Assembly: GCA_947179155.2 (NCBI GenBank)
Contig: OX359280.1
Location: 11,337,001 to 11,401,000 of the forward strand
Reading direction: 5' to 3'
Length of the DNA stretch: 64,000 bases
Origin: Hedera helix
Taxonomy: Eukaryota; Streptophyta; Magnoliopsida; Apiales; Araliaceae
In this document: in pieces, positions 1 to 10,822 of the stretch
Layout of the letters: each line of letters begins with the position of its first letter
Numbering within the stretch: the first letter of the stretch is position 1
Program-made: the position numbers and the translations under genes
The notes under the pieces: model-generated
Seen by the model: the letters and a program-made list of their open reading frames with translations, nothing else
What the model was told of the DNA's origin: nothing
Database searches by the model: none

Positions 1-144
1 TGTTTTCCTCCACAAGCCAAAAACGACGTCGCTCCGTCCATTCCTTGCCAAAGACTCCCACGCATTGCGCGACCAACCTCCACCTGCCATCCAACACTTC
101 ATACGACGCCATTTTCTTTCCAGCTGCTAATCCCTTAGCGCGCC
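1..144 (-). repeat. Fragment of Athila/Tat-like LTR
   Basis: From about base 4 this stretch matches 14677-14815 almost base for base, including the block with cgcattgcgcg and the aaaacgacgtcg motif. It is therefore a piece of the same LTR family as the one at 13.6-15.0 kb, in the same orientation. Similarity stops at about 144, where a new TG-starting sequence begins. The left end is cut by the window edge. Confidence 0.75.
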
Positions 145-1882
145 TGTCGACGCCGGGAAAGTCGTCTTTGCTTTTAATAATTACCCTTTTCAATTTTAGC
201 CTTTGGATTAAGATGTGATTTTTTGAAAAGGGTCGGCTTGAGTGTCGACAGGGTTTAAAAGATTGATTTTATGATGAGTCAATTGACCAGAGCCGCCAGT
301 TGGTATATTTGAAATGGATGTACCAACTCATCCGAATCTGTTTTCGTAATCGTAATGGCTCATATGTGACTCTGAATTAATTGGTCCGCAAACCGAGATT
401 CATAGAGTTCGGGGGCTTGCTTAAGCGAGGGGAAGATTTTAACATCCCCCGACTTCCGTGAAAACACGATTACCGCTATCTTAATGCTTTCCTGTCCTTT
501 AAATCCTAAAATGTGTGTATGCGCGCGCGCGCGTGTGTGTATGCGTGTGTGCTTATGAAAATCGTTGGAATGTTTTATTTTCGAAAATACTTCAGAAATC
601 TCGTTGACCCTATGCACGAAGGATTCGATTCGTTTTGAAAAGTTCATTTTTAAGCTTTCGTTTTGATAACAAAATCTTTAATGATGACATTTATAAAATA
701 AGATTTTCGAATCTTTCGTCAAATAGGAATGAAGCTCATCCGATACTTTCGATTTTATTTTAGCTTACGCGTGATCTAATATCCTACTTTGATTGATTTT
801 ATGAAAATCTTCATCTTTTCATTCCAAAATCCATTTTTCATGTCGAAAAGGAAAATCAAGCATTAAAATAGCGTTGAGGCTATTCATGGGCATGAGCCAT
901 CCAAATAACCCCAAACGCCCACAGTCGCACATTTCATTATCACGGGGCCTTAAACCCGATTTTCGACTCGATGTCGTTTTAAGGCCCAAAAATTTACATA
1001 TTTACATACAGGCGCCTCGCGATCGCTACATACGCAAAAACTATGAAATAAACTAAAATGATATCATCGGGAGGTTAGGAGGAGATTCCATCCGCAATAA
1101 ATCTTCCATAACCGTCCCTAATCCATAGATCTACAACATATATTGACTACATTGGATATAACTTCAAAGTACACAAAATCAAACTATTTAAATAGCAATG
1201 CACCAAATATTTTCGGATTTACAGTAGATTCACCCAACAAAATGCAATAAGAACAAAATAAAACTAGATCTAAAAGATTTACTAGATAAAACACAACGAA
1301 GCTATGAAACTCGGATTTTTTCACATTCCAAATGATGAAATAAACGCTTTAACACTTGGAGATTAACTAGGATACAATACCTAGTATAAAGATTGTACAA
1401 AATATGGAGAAATCTCACTTCTTCTCTCTTTTTTTCTCTCTCCCGTCGCTTTTCTCTCTCTCTCTCTTTCTTCTTTTTTCTTGCTCTCGGCTGCAACAAT
1501 GGTGTTGGATAGCTGACTGAGAGCAGCCGCAGGTGCATCTGCGGCTGCCTACTGTGGCCGTTCGCGCCGAATCCTCGGCTGTCGTATTGTCTCCTCGAGC
1601 CACGAAAGAGCCCACTTGTCGTTGGCCGCAGAGCGAGACCCCCGACTATCGTAAGCGTAGTGGCCATTAGTCATCTTTTGTGATCAAATCAGGTTCTTCT
1701 GGATCAACTGTTTGCCTTACCTCAAGTAACCTGATGCTCGTTGTTCGTTGTGGCGGCTTTGACCGTAAGTCATTGGGGTGGCTTCGTGTTGGGGTCCACA
1801 TTCCTTTTCGCATGTCGGGTCAAGTGACAATTTTGCCCTCCTGCCAGGGTTAGTAGAGAAGTGCAAAATTTGGGTGTCTACA
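145..1882 (+). mobile_element. Candidate solo or truncated LTR, class unknown
   Basis: The Athila-type LTR similarity ends at 144, and the next bases (tgtcgacgcc) form a rough inverted match to the bases ending at 1882 (gggtgtctaca), as expected of LTR termini TG...CA. A gacaattttgccct phrase near 1825 resembles phrases in other LTRs here. No target duplication, primer site or protein was identified, so boundaries and class are tentative. It holds a GC/GT microsatellite near 520-550 and a CT-rich tract at 1425-1480. Confidence 0.3.
520..550. repeat. (GC)n(GT)n microsatellite
   Basis: Alternating gcgcgcgcgcg runs directly into gtgtgtgt, a simple purine-pyrimidine repeat. Confidence 0.8.
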
Positions 1883-2095
1883 GTTGCCCATCTTTATCGT
1901 GTTTATGGAATGCAATATGAAATGAATATGATAGAGAAGTAGGCACCCAATACATGAAAATGACAGTACATATTTTAATGATGCAACATATATATCAATG
2001 ATGCAACAATTACATATTAATGATGTAACATTAATATCACCAGTTACTGTCTCAAATGGACTCGCATAGCATATTCGTCAAAGAAAACTATTTCT
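1883..2095. other. Non-coding, transposon-like
   Basis: The stretch begins gttgcccatctttatcg, directly after the candidate LTR end. No coding potential or recognised primer site was seen. Confidence 0.3.
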
Positions 2096-2260
2096 CTTGC
2101 TTATCGCATATTGCATATCGCATATCGCATATTGCATATCAAGTAGCAAATCACATATTATATCAAATCGCATATGAAATCGCATATCGCACTGCTTCTC
2201 ATATGATGTATCACAAATCGCATATCGCATCGCACATCGCATTGCATTGTTTTAGTCATC
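2096..2260. repeat. Degenerate gcatatc-type short tandem repeat
   Basis: The words gcatatc, gcatatt and gcacatc recur at 7-9 base spacing across the stretch. A short ORF runs through it only because of the repeat, and no product is inferred. Confidence 0.7.
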
Positions 2261-2311
2261 GTCGGATCTTTCTCCAATGGTCATCGCATTGTCATCGTCG
2301 GATCTTTCTCC

Positions 2312-2775
2312 AACGGGTCGTTTTTTGTGACGGTCAGGAATTTGCACTGACGGGTCGTTTTTGGACGGTCAGGAATTTGCACTGACGGGTCATTTTTGGA
2401 CGGTCAGGTGTTTTCACTGACGGGTTATTTTTGGACGGTCAGATATTTTCACTGACGGGTCATTTTGGACGGTCAAGTGTTTTCACTGACGGGTCATTTT
2501 TGGACGGTTAAGTGTTTTCATTGACTGGTTATTTTTGGACGGTCAGGTATTTTCACTGACGGGTCATTTTGGACGGTCAGGTGTTTTCACTAACGGGTCA
2601 TTTTTGGACGGTCAGGTGTTTTCACTGACGGGTCATTTTGGACGGTCAGGTATTTTTACTCACGGGTCATTTTGGACGGTCAGGTGTTTTCACTGTCATT
2701 TTTGGACGGTCAGGTGTTTTCACTGACGGGTCATTTTTGGACAGTCAGGTGTTTTCACTGACGGGTCATTTTTGT
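2312..2775. repeat. 35-bp minisatellite, about 13 units
   Basis: The unit reads roughly gacgggtcatttttggacgg followed by tcaggtgttttcact, 33-36 bp long, and is repeated about 13 times with few substitutions. The array is bracketed by a related phrase, caaatggactcgcatagcat near 2055 and caaatggactcgtatcgtat near 2784, suggesting expansion inside a locally duplicated segment. The ORFs seen here are repeat artefacts. Confidence 0.9.
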
Positions 2776-5632
2776 ATTGTCCCAAATGGACTCGTATCGT
2801 ATTGTACATCATAAGAAATGCAATAATTCTTGAGGAAATTTAAAAGTAAAGCGTACCTGATTAGTTTGTGGGGCCTCCTTGGGATTTGTCCTCGTAAATC
2901 GCTTTTGCCAGCCACTTGGGGTTCGTCCTCTAAGATCGCCCTTGACAGCCCTTGCTTTTGACCTGTCATCCTTGTCGATTAGCTGAAGGGGCTTCAAACA
3001 GTCGTTTTGCGATTCCTTGATGTTCCATAGATTCTTGGCGCATCGGATCGTGGAAGTTTCCCGCTGCCATGTTCTTCCGATAAATGGCACCGGTATTCTT
3101 GACGCCGACAGTCTCGTACCTGTGATTTTCCCTTCATGTATATTTTATTTTGATATATACATGGATGCACGGATGTTATGCATGGATCAATAGATATGCT
3201 TGGAAGGAAATGACCCCTGTTTAGTCAAATGATACAATTTTTCACATGTCGCTCTTTTTGACTACTTAGTTATGCCGTGCCTTATTTGGGAGTATAATTT
3301 TTGGACTTCAAGGCTGGTTCGTTGAATCGCATGCCCCTGATCGTTTCTCTGTTGGGGAATTGTATCTGTCGTTTTGAATGCCCAATCGACTTATCCAGGA
3401 CTCCTCATCCTGCTGGCTCACAGATCGTCATGTCTTTGAATCTGGGGTGTAGGGACTTCCTCTTATGCTAGAGGATTATGCCTAGATTCTAGGCTGATAT
3501 CTGGGTGATCCCCTTGTCAGTTGGTCGTATACTTTGATAGCTCTTGACATTAATCGGATTGAGGCAGTCCATTTGGCTTTTTGCGATGACCGACGACCAT
3601 GTTGCCCCTCCTCGCCCTTTTAATCGATCAGCTCTGACGTTAGGAATTATATCGCTCTTGCATATGCTCGCTTGAGTATCGAGGTAATGTCAGGATGCAT
3701 CAGACTGAGTTCGTCAAAATCCATTGATGGTCGTGGAGGAAAGTTCGTTGATGAGGAGTCTGATACAGATATGGGCTTCCTTCATTTTCGTAATTTCCAA
3801 CATGCCCCAGCCTTTACTTGTGTTCTTATCGAGGATTCGCATGGGAAAGTCGCTTCGTTGGTCAGGCTGAGTTACCCACACCGATTCATATCCTGCACAA
3901 GTAACAAACGCTAAATGCTCGACGGTTCGGGTCGGCGGGGTTAACTCCGATATAAGAATTGCTAAAATCTTGACAGTAAATCATATAAAATGGAATGCTC
4001 ATGATTTTGCAATTTAGCTCGTGTCCGTGATGTTTTCGTTTTATCATAAAAGAAATTTGACATCGAGATGGATCTTCTTTTTTTTTCGTGAATTGTGAGT
4101 GTATTAACTTGACATTGAATGAATTGTGAATGTACTAAGTCATTCTCGACTTCATTTTTTTTTTCTTCATCTGACGAGTTATGAAATCGTAATAAAACAT
4201 TTTAAGCATTCATGGTCAATATACGTGAGTATGATTAAATTCAAAAACTACCTTCCTTTATCAAAGGTATTCCATCTTCATTCTCGCTATCGTTATTCAC
4301 AGAATTAACGTCATATGGCAAGTGCACTGTGCGATGCATCCTTCAATTAGGGGCCACTTTTCCGTGACTTTAGATGAACTTGAATGGTTAAGAAGAACTT
4401 GTAATAAGAATAGCGTACTTTAGGGAACTTGCCTGTTTCGTCTCTTTTTATAGTCTAAGCTTAAATTTTTAATTCTCGTGCAACCTATACAATTTATGAA
4501 ATTACCATATGATTATTAATTGTAATATAACTCGGAATAATTTTTATTTCATCTTAAATATCTTTTCATGTTATTCTTAAATATCTTTTCACGTTATTTT
4601 TATATTAAGTTTTTCTTGATCTCATATGTCCCTTATATTACTTGATAAAATTTTATTATATAATTCCCAACTTCAAATTTTCTTTCATTAACTTTCTTAA
4701 TTGTTAGGTCTCAATCTAAGTCATTAAAATTACTCAACTATCCTATTATTTTTCTTCCTTCTTGGCACTGTTTAGTTAATTTTATTTCACATGTAAATTA
4801 ATTTTTATTTTATTTTATGACTTCACTTACTATTTTTAAATTGGTCATTCTTGCTCAAAACTGTAACATTTTTTATAAATCAAGATTTACTTCAAAAATT
4901 ATAAAATTTAACCAAGATACTCCTCGTACCCGAGAATTATCCCTGTAAAAATTTCGTAATTTTCTGAGTTAGTTAGCTTTACTTTTGACAGTTTTATTAT
5001 TTTCGCAATCTAACTTTTGTTTTATCATAATTCTCTCATACGAAGTCCGTTTTAGGTGATTCTTTTTCCTGTGTATAGATTATACATCGAGGTTCATTTT
5101 AAGACTAACCAAGCTTAAAATTTCAACATACACAAAGAGTTGTATTGTTCAAAAAATTACCTTTCAAACTAAATTTTAACTTTCATATTCACGAATTTTT
5201 CTTGATTCCTTATAAATTTTTCCATCATATTAGCTCTTTATTAAGATAATCTTACATGTTTACATATACTTAAGAATAATACACATTTATCATTGTATTT
5301 CTAAATATTTCATGAAATAAAATGAATAAAACATTGTTAGGGTTTTGTTTCCATGTTTAAATTAAGTTTCCTTGTAAATTTTCCCGACATATATATAAGA
5401 TATTTATTATCATGTTGCAACATATTAACATTGATGTGAGTATATTACATATTTCATTATATAATAATTATTATTATAACTCTAATATTTCATAGAAACT
5501 AAATAAAAGAATGGTTAGAAGGTTATACCTTCTTTATTTTAATGATCCTTCTTCGTCGCTTAACTTGTTAGGATTCTCCTCTTCCTCCTCTATAGTACCT
5601 GAGCTCCATTATTTTCCTCTCGGTTGCTTATT

Positions 5633-5636
<4 letters not shown>
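2776..5636. other. No gene recognised (degraded retroelement-like DNA)
   Basis: The first 1.5 kb (to about 4300) is less AT-rich, with degenerate short ORFs and a repeated phrase (gttcgtcctctaagatcgcc, ggatttgtcctcgtaaatcgc). It looks like decayed internal sequence of an LTR element. From 4320 to 5636 it is AT-rich with nothing recognisable. Confidence 0.5.

Positions 5637-5677
<41 letters not shown>
5637..5677. repeat. (CT)n microsatellite
   Basis: About 20 CT dinucleotides in a row. Confidence 0.95.
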
Positions 5678-5680
<3 letters not shown>

Positions 5681-5693
5681 CTTGTAAAGATGC

Positions 5694-5748
<55 letters not shown>
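5694..5748. repeat. (TA)n microsatellite
   Basis: About 27 TA repeats immediately left of the MITE at 5757. TA-rich DNA is a usual MITE target. Confidence 0.95.
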
Positions 5749-5752
<4 letters not shown>

Positions 5753-5756
5753 ATAT

Positions 5757-5914
5757 GAAGGTGTACAGTTATATAATTTTTTAATTTATACAATATGTTA
5801 AATTTATGTCATTTTGGTAGAAATAAGAGATACCACTAAATTAAAAATAATTTATTAAAATCACATAATTTTGACAAATTATATAAATTAAAAAATTATA
5901 TAACTGTGTACCTC
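5757..5914. mobile_element. MITE with about 30-bp inverted repeats
   Basis: The left end, gaaggtgtacagttatataa plus following Ts, is mirrored by the right end ttatataactgtgtacctc. The inverted repeats are about 30 bp and the whole element about 158 bp. It is non-coding and flanked by TA-rich DNA on both sides, which suggests a Tc1/mariner- or PIF-type MITE. The family is inferred, not proven. Confidence 0.75.
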
Positions 5915-7530
5915 AATTATATATATTAACCAAGTCGTCAATGGTCAAGCTAAATTTCATTAGTTTTATAAGTTTATTTTAGAACTCACTATACTCTTGG
6001 ATCATATGGCTGCCGACTCCCCTCAATTCCCATGTGATAATGTTATTTTCTTTTTCTTTTAATTGTATATATTAAGTGGTCAAAGGTTGGTCAAGTTCTT
6101 GAACTTTTCTCTTAAAAAAAATCTTGCAAGGTAACCTTATCCTCCCTCCGTGCAACCGACCTTGTCCCTTATATTTATCCCATGTGGAATGTTTTATTTG
6201 CTTCTTATTTTGCCAACAAAGCATGCTTAGTCATCTCTTTATTTAATGCTTACAAACCTCACACGTGATAAATGAGAGAGAGTTTTCCTTCTTTTCTTGT
6301 CATATGTGTGTAGTGTGTATGTATAATATTTAATTTGACAATTAGCCTTGCTCATTATTCTAGTTTTTGAGTGAGTTAGTTTTTATTGGTCCACCTTGTA
6401 AGCTCATTAATTATGAGGTTGAGGTATTATGCTAACTCACCCCTCCCTCATTAATTAACTTAGTAAGTCATCTATTCCAAGTCATCTTGCTATATTAATG
6501 AACTAGGTGAGTCACAATGTTAGGTTATTAGGCTAGACCACTCTTCTTCATTCACTCATGCCAACTCATGAAGGTATGCGTGCAGAATAATTTTCAAAAT
6601 TCATTATTTCTTGTTAAAATAATTTTAAAAATAATTTTATAATTTTATCATATCAGAGTTGGCGATTCTATAATCATATACACACTAAATTATACTGTAT
6701 TGATGATTCAATCATTTTATGACATCATTTACCGCATATTACAACAATGCGTTAAAGATTCCGTCATATATCATTTTACACCATATTCAATGATGCATTG
6801 ATGATAATATTTTTTTTAGAAATATATTTTGGTATTTTTAAATTATTTTTGTTTAACTGACACAAATAGCATAGACATTTGAACAACAGAACTTTTAAAA
6901 ACTTATCAATTCCACATTTGAACCAATATTTTCAAAGTCACCAAGATGTAAATACAAGCACGATATTAATAAATTCGAAAATCTAGCATTGCTAGTTGAT
7001 TTGGAATATCCAAATTTCTCATCACTTCAGTTTCCTCCATTTTCACCATCATTTAATAACTCCAGTTATTCCCCAATCTTATTAATAAACACTATTCTAT
7101 AACATATGACAATGTTTATCGAACTTACCACACATTATGAGTTCAGGAACTTGCCATAAGAATATGAGTTTAAGAACTCGTCAACGGAGTATGTAGTTAG
7201 AGAATGTATTAAAAACTGTTCATACACCTTTGGGTTCAAAAATATGTCATACGATTATGAGTCACAAACTTACCATAAGTATGAGTTTTAAGAACTCGGA
7301 CATATTTTTAATATTCTCTACTATTCGATATACTTATGAGAAAAGAATCACATTCTCGTCATTTATATAACGAATAACGCGACACTAAGGTTTCAACGAT
7401 TATCAATACAGTAAACTATGTAGTCACAAATTCTCTGCCCATACAAAAGTTTGTTCAACTCAGCAACCAACACGAGTCCTTGATTGAAAACCAATAATTT
7501 ACTAATTTCCTCAATCAGTACTCCATCATT
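5915..7530. other. AT-rich intergenic DNA, no gene seen
   Basis: No coding signal. Between 7120 and 7300 a phrase like cttaccataag...atgagttt...aagaactcg occurs about three times, a degenerate local repeat. Confidence 0.5.
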
Positions 7531-7792
7531 CACTAAAGAAAAAAGCTTATTTCTAATGGGTAATTCCATTGGAAATAAGCTTATTCTATAAAAAATAAGC
7601 TTATTTATGATGGAATTGTCCGTCGTAAATTCAGTCATAAATAATCGCATCGAGGATAAAATGAGCCGATTTCGATGGAATTAAGCCTATTCCGTAAGAA
7701 TATGGGCATTTTTCTTGTCAATGTAACACTTTTTACGACGGATTCCATCAATTTTACCTTTTTCGTCGAAAATAAGTTATTTTCTTGTAGTG
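7531..7792. mobile_element. CACTA-type MITE with 3-bp target duplication
   Basis: The right end is ttttcttgtagtg, the reverse complement of the classic plant CACTA terminus CACTACAAGAAAA. The left end, cactaaagaaaaaagctta, is a decayed copy of it. The element is flanked by att on each side (7528-7530 and 7793-7795), the 3-bp duplication expected of CACTA elements. Inside, aataagcttatt palindromes and a ccgtcgtaaa / tttacgacgg pair give sub-terminal inverted structure. No transposase; a 262-bp non-autonomous element. Confidence 0.8.
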
Positions 7793-7885
7793 ATTTATAG
7801 CTCTTCCTGAGTTTATTTTGTACTTTTCATAGTACAACATCTTTTTATAACATCAAGCTATAATTTCACTTTTAATAGTTTTACA

Positions 7886-8043
7886 TAGAGATGCACAAAA
7901 AGCCTACGGCCCACAGCTCGGCCTGGCCTGGCCTAAGTCCGACCTGGCCTGGCCTAAGTCCGGCCTAGTCAAAGCCCGGACTGTACCAGTCCGGCCTACA
8001 GTCTTTGAACAGTTGCTATTTTGACGTAAAAGTCCGGTCACAT
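7886..8043. repeat. GC-rich ggcctggcc repeat, possible hAT MITE fragment
   Basis: After a tagagatgcacaaa-like start, the segment ctcggcctggcctaagtccg occurs twice with a ccgg-rich tail. This resembles plant hAT MITEs rich in ggcc motifs. It is interrupted on the right by solo LTR E, and I could not find the other half. Confidence 0.35.
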
Positions 8044-8300
8044 TGTGACGCCCCCAAATCTGGGCCCACACAGCCCAAACTTGAGTCGTCAAAAGACTAC
8101 AACAAAATTATTACAACAAAGCACAACGTACAACAATACAGTGTATAATAATACACAACTAAGTCTTCACTATTATTGCCACACTATTTTACAAAACGTG
8201 AAGACTATGATAACTATTCCTCGGACCCTCACTCCATTCCCCGGCTAGACCCTGTTATGTTTTCATCTCCTGTTGAAAAACAATGGAACAAAAGAAAGGG

Positions 8301-8318
8301 TGAGCTCAAATAGCCCAG
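8301..8318 (-). other. U5 stem-loop candidate in LTR E
   Basis: On the minus strand CTGGGCTATTTGAGCTCA is the counterpart of the TGAGC...GCTCA block in LTRs A, B, C and D. See the finding on the shared U5 hairpin. Confidence 0.4.
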
Positions 8319-9237
8319 TAAGAAATATCATGACTAAGATAATGACGAATAAATTATCATTAGCCTTCAACAGTTGAGTTCTTGATAGAATACAATAGAA
8401 TACAAGGTTTATATCAAAAACTGCAGTTAAATTCTTAAACAATGTTCAGATCAATAATAGCAGCGGAATAAGTAATCTATTAGAAGAATAATGCAGACTA
8501 TAATGTCCACTCGGTTCTCTTTTTAGGAAAAACATCATCAACTTTTATCATCTGAAATATCATTAGTCAAGATAATACAAATTCACAGTTCCTGATCATA
8601 ATCATGCACATCAACAGTTCATCTTTGTACTACGGGCCAAAGATATTCAATATAGCACCAACGGTCATGATTATACCAGATTCAGCCTTTGGTCATAATC
8701 ATACCAAACAACAGTTCATCTTTGCACTACGGGCCAAAGAGAACATTCACCACGTGCCATAAAAGACACCGAACAGATGTATCGCCTTTAACCTATTATA
8801 TCGCCTTTAACCTATCATCTGTTCAACAAATATATCACATCTGTGCCCCCGGCCACAGATATTCACAACAGCTTGATTTTTGGATGATTAGAATGATATA
8901 AATGATGAACAGAAGAAGTAGGATAACAATAAGTATCGGAAGTTTACTTTGTACAGATTCAAATAATGTCCAAATTGTCAACATGATGTGGAGTGAAATT
9001 TAAAAATGATATTCAAGATCCACAGTTCAGAATAACGGTTACAATTCAATAGAAAGGTTCACGTAAATAGGAAGGTTCAGTTGAAATAATGAAGTTCAAC
9101 TATTATGGAACATATAATATTTTCAGGAATTATAGAAGCAATAGTTCCATAATAAATTTCGATTTAGGAGTATGAAAGAAAATAATATCCCTTACCGTAG
9201 TAGGTTTGATTAACAAAAGGTGAAGGAAATTAATACA

Positions 9238-9432
9238 AAGGGTTATTCACCAACAGGCGGCAATCCGCTCCGTAAGGTTATTCCCACAATTTAATAGAAT
9301 TTGAGTACAAAGAGTTATTCACCAAACAGGCGGCAATCCGCTCCGTAAGGTTATTCTCAGAGATTAATAATGAATGAATACGAAAGGTTATTCACCAACA
9401 GGCGGCAATCCGCTCCGTAAGATTATTCCCAC
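9238..9432. repeat. Three hairpin-bearing repeats in LTR E
   Basis: A 45-50 bp unit, ttattcaccaacaggcggca followed by atccgctccgtaaggttatt, occurs at about 9241, 9314 and 9388, separated by about 25 bp of variable DNA. Each contains gcgg-caat-ccgc, a perfect 4-bp stem with a 4-base loop. Confidence 0.85.
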
Positions 9433-9755
9433 AATTTAATACATGGAAATAAAAGGCACGTCTTATGAGTAAGGAAGAAACAATATTATTATCGAGAATC
9501 AAATAATGATAATCCCTTACCATAGTATGTTTGAATAATGGAAGATGAAAAAGATGGTATCCCTTACATCAACACGTGACTGGATATTGATTTAAATGAG
9601 GTTGATTAACTTGAACAGTACACGTATACTTATAGATCTTCACAAATACTCAAGATGACTTAAGCACACTTAGAGAGAACTTTCACAAGAAGTATTTAGA
9701 GAGAGAAAGAAAGAACAAGTAAGGAAGTTTATGAAAAATCCTTAAGTTAAGGCTT

Positions 9756-9764
9756 CTATTTATA
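9756..9764 (-). promoter_or_regulatory. TATA box of LTR E
   Basis: ctatttata reads TATAAATAG on the minus strand, about 1.06 kb from the LTR start at 10817. Its position matches the homologous box of LTR F (32238-32246). Confidence 0.55.
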
Positions 9765-10822
9765 GCCAAAAATCTTATCATTCATTTAATCTAAACCATT
9801 CATTTAAAGATCATCTTTTAATCTACACCATCCATTTCAAATATTATATTATCTTTAATCTACATCATTCATTTCATATCACCTAATAATCACCTAACTT
9901 TATATTATAAACAAATCAATTTAATTATTCAACAATAATTCACACTTTAATCTACACCATTCATTTCATATCACCTAATAATCATCTAACTTTATATTAT
10001 AAACAAATAACTTTATCAATTCAATTATTATGACTAATTGTTATAAATACAGTATAGTTAGCTCTTAGATATCAAGTCAATAAATTAATGAAATACAACT
10101 GTTTAAATAACATCATAATAGAGATAACAATAATGTAAAATAAAGCATACGTTACTGTGTAATGACAATTATTGATTCAATAATGTGAATTACTGTGCAT
10201 ATGTTACTGTGACAATTATTAGGTTCAATAATTTTAAAAACAGTGCAACAACAATTATTGACTCAATGATATAAAATACAGTGTAATGACAATTATTAAA
10301 TCAATAATGCAAAATACTGTGTAACAACAATTATTGAATTGATAATATAAAATATTATGCAGTGACAATTATCGATGAAATGATGCGTAACAGTTACAGT
10401 GTCAATTATCAGACCAAAAATATGAGACACTATGCAATACCGTGTGTTACTGTAGAGTACCGAGTGCTACAGAAAATACCAATAACTATCGTATGCTACT
10501 ATTCTTTTATCACCGGTATTTTAACAGTTCCGTTGACTATTTTTATTTAAAAAGGTTATTTCTGTCGTTTTCTATATCCGACAAATATTCCGATGTGGGG
10601 TCAACCAATAATTTGTTATTTCGGCGTCGTCGGACCAAACGAATATTCCCCGACCAAACGAATATTCCCCGACAAAGCGAATATTGTTCGACAAAGTAAA
10701 ATTTGCACATACCATCCTTAACTTTTAACTTTATCGATTTAACCACTTACTGTTTCAAAAAAATATATATATGAAGAAAAATTAAATTTTGTATTTCATA
10801 AAATTCGGGGTCTTACACACAT

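Larger units (their letters stand above)
8044..10817 (-). mobile_element. Solo LTR E, Tekay/Del-like, TSD cacat
   Basis: On the plus strand it runs from tgtgacgccccc to ggggtcttaca and is flanked by identical cacat (8039-8043 and 10818-10822), the 5-bp duplication of LTR-retrotransposon integration. The minus strand is the sense orientation: it carries TATAAATAG (complement of 9756-9764), starts tgtaagaccccgaatttt and ends gggcgtcaca. Length 2774 bp, with no internal domain or second LTR, so it is a solo LTR left by LTR-LTR recombination. It is a close relative of LTR F (30364-33436). The Tekay/Del assignment rests on LTR length and similar termini to element C. Confidence 0.88.

Noticed and set aside
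1302..1667. 121-codon minus-strand ORF starting MATTLTIVGGLALRP
   Set aside because: More than a third is Lys/Arg/Glu encoded by a CT-rich microsatellite, there is no recognisable domain, and it lies in probable LTR sequence.
7393..7650. 85-codon minus-strand ORF
   Set aside because: It overlaps the CACTA MITE and shows no domain or codon pattern.
9238..9432. Regularly spaced repeats resembling a CRISPR array
   Set aside because: Three units only, in a plant LTR and shared with LTR F; no cas genes.
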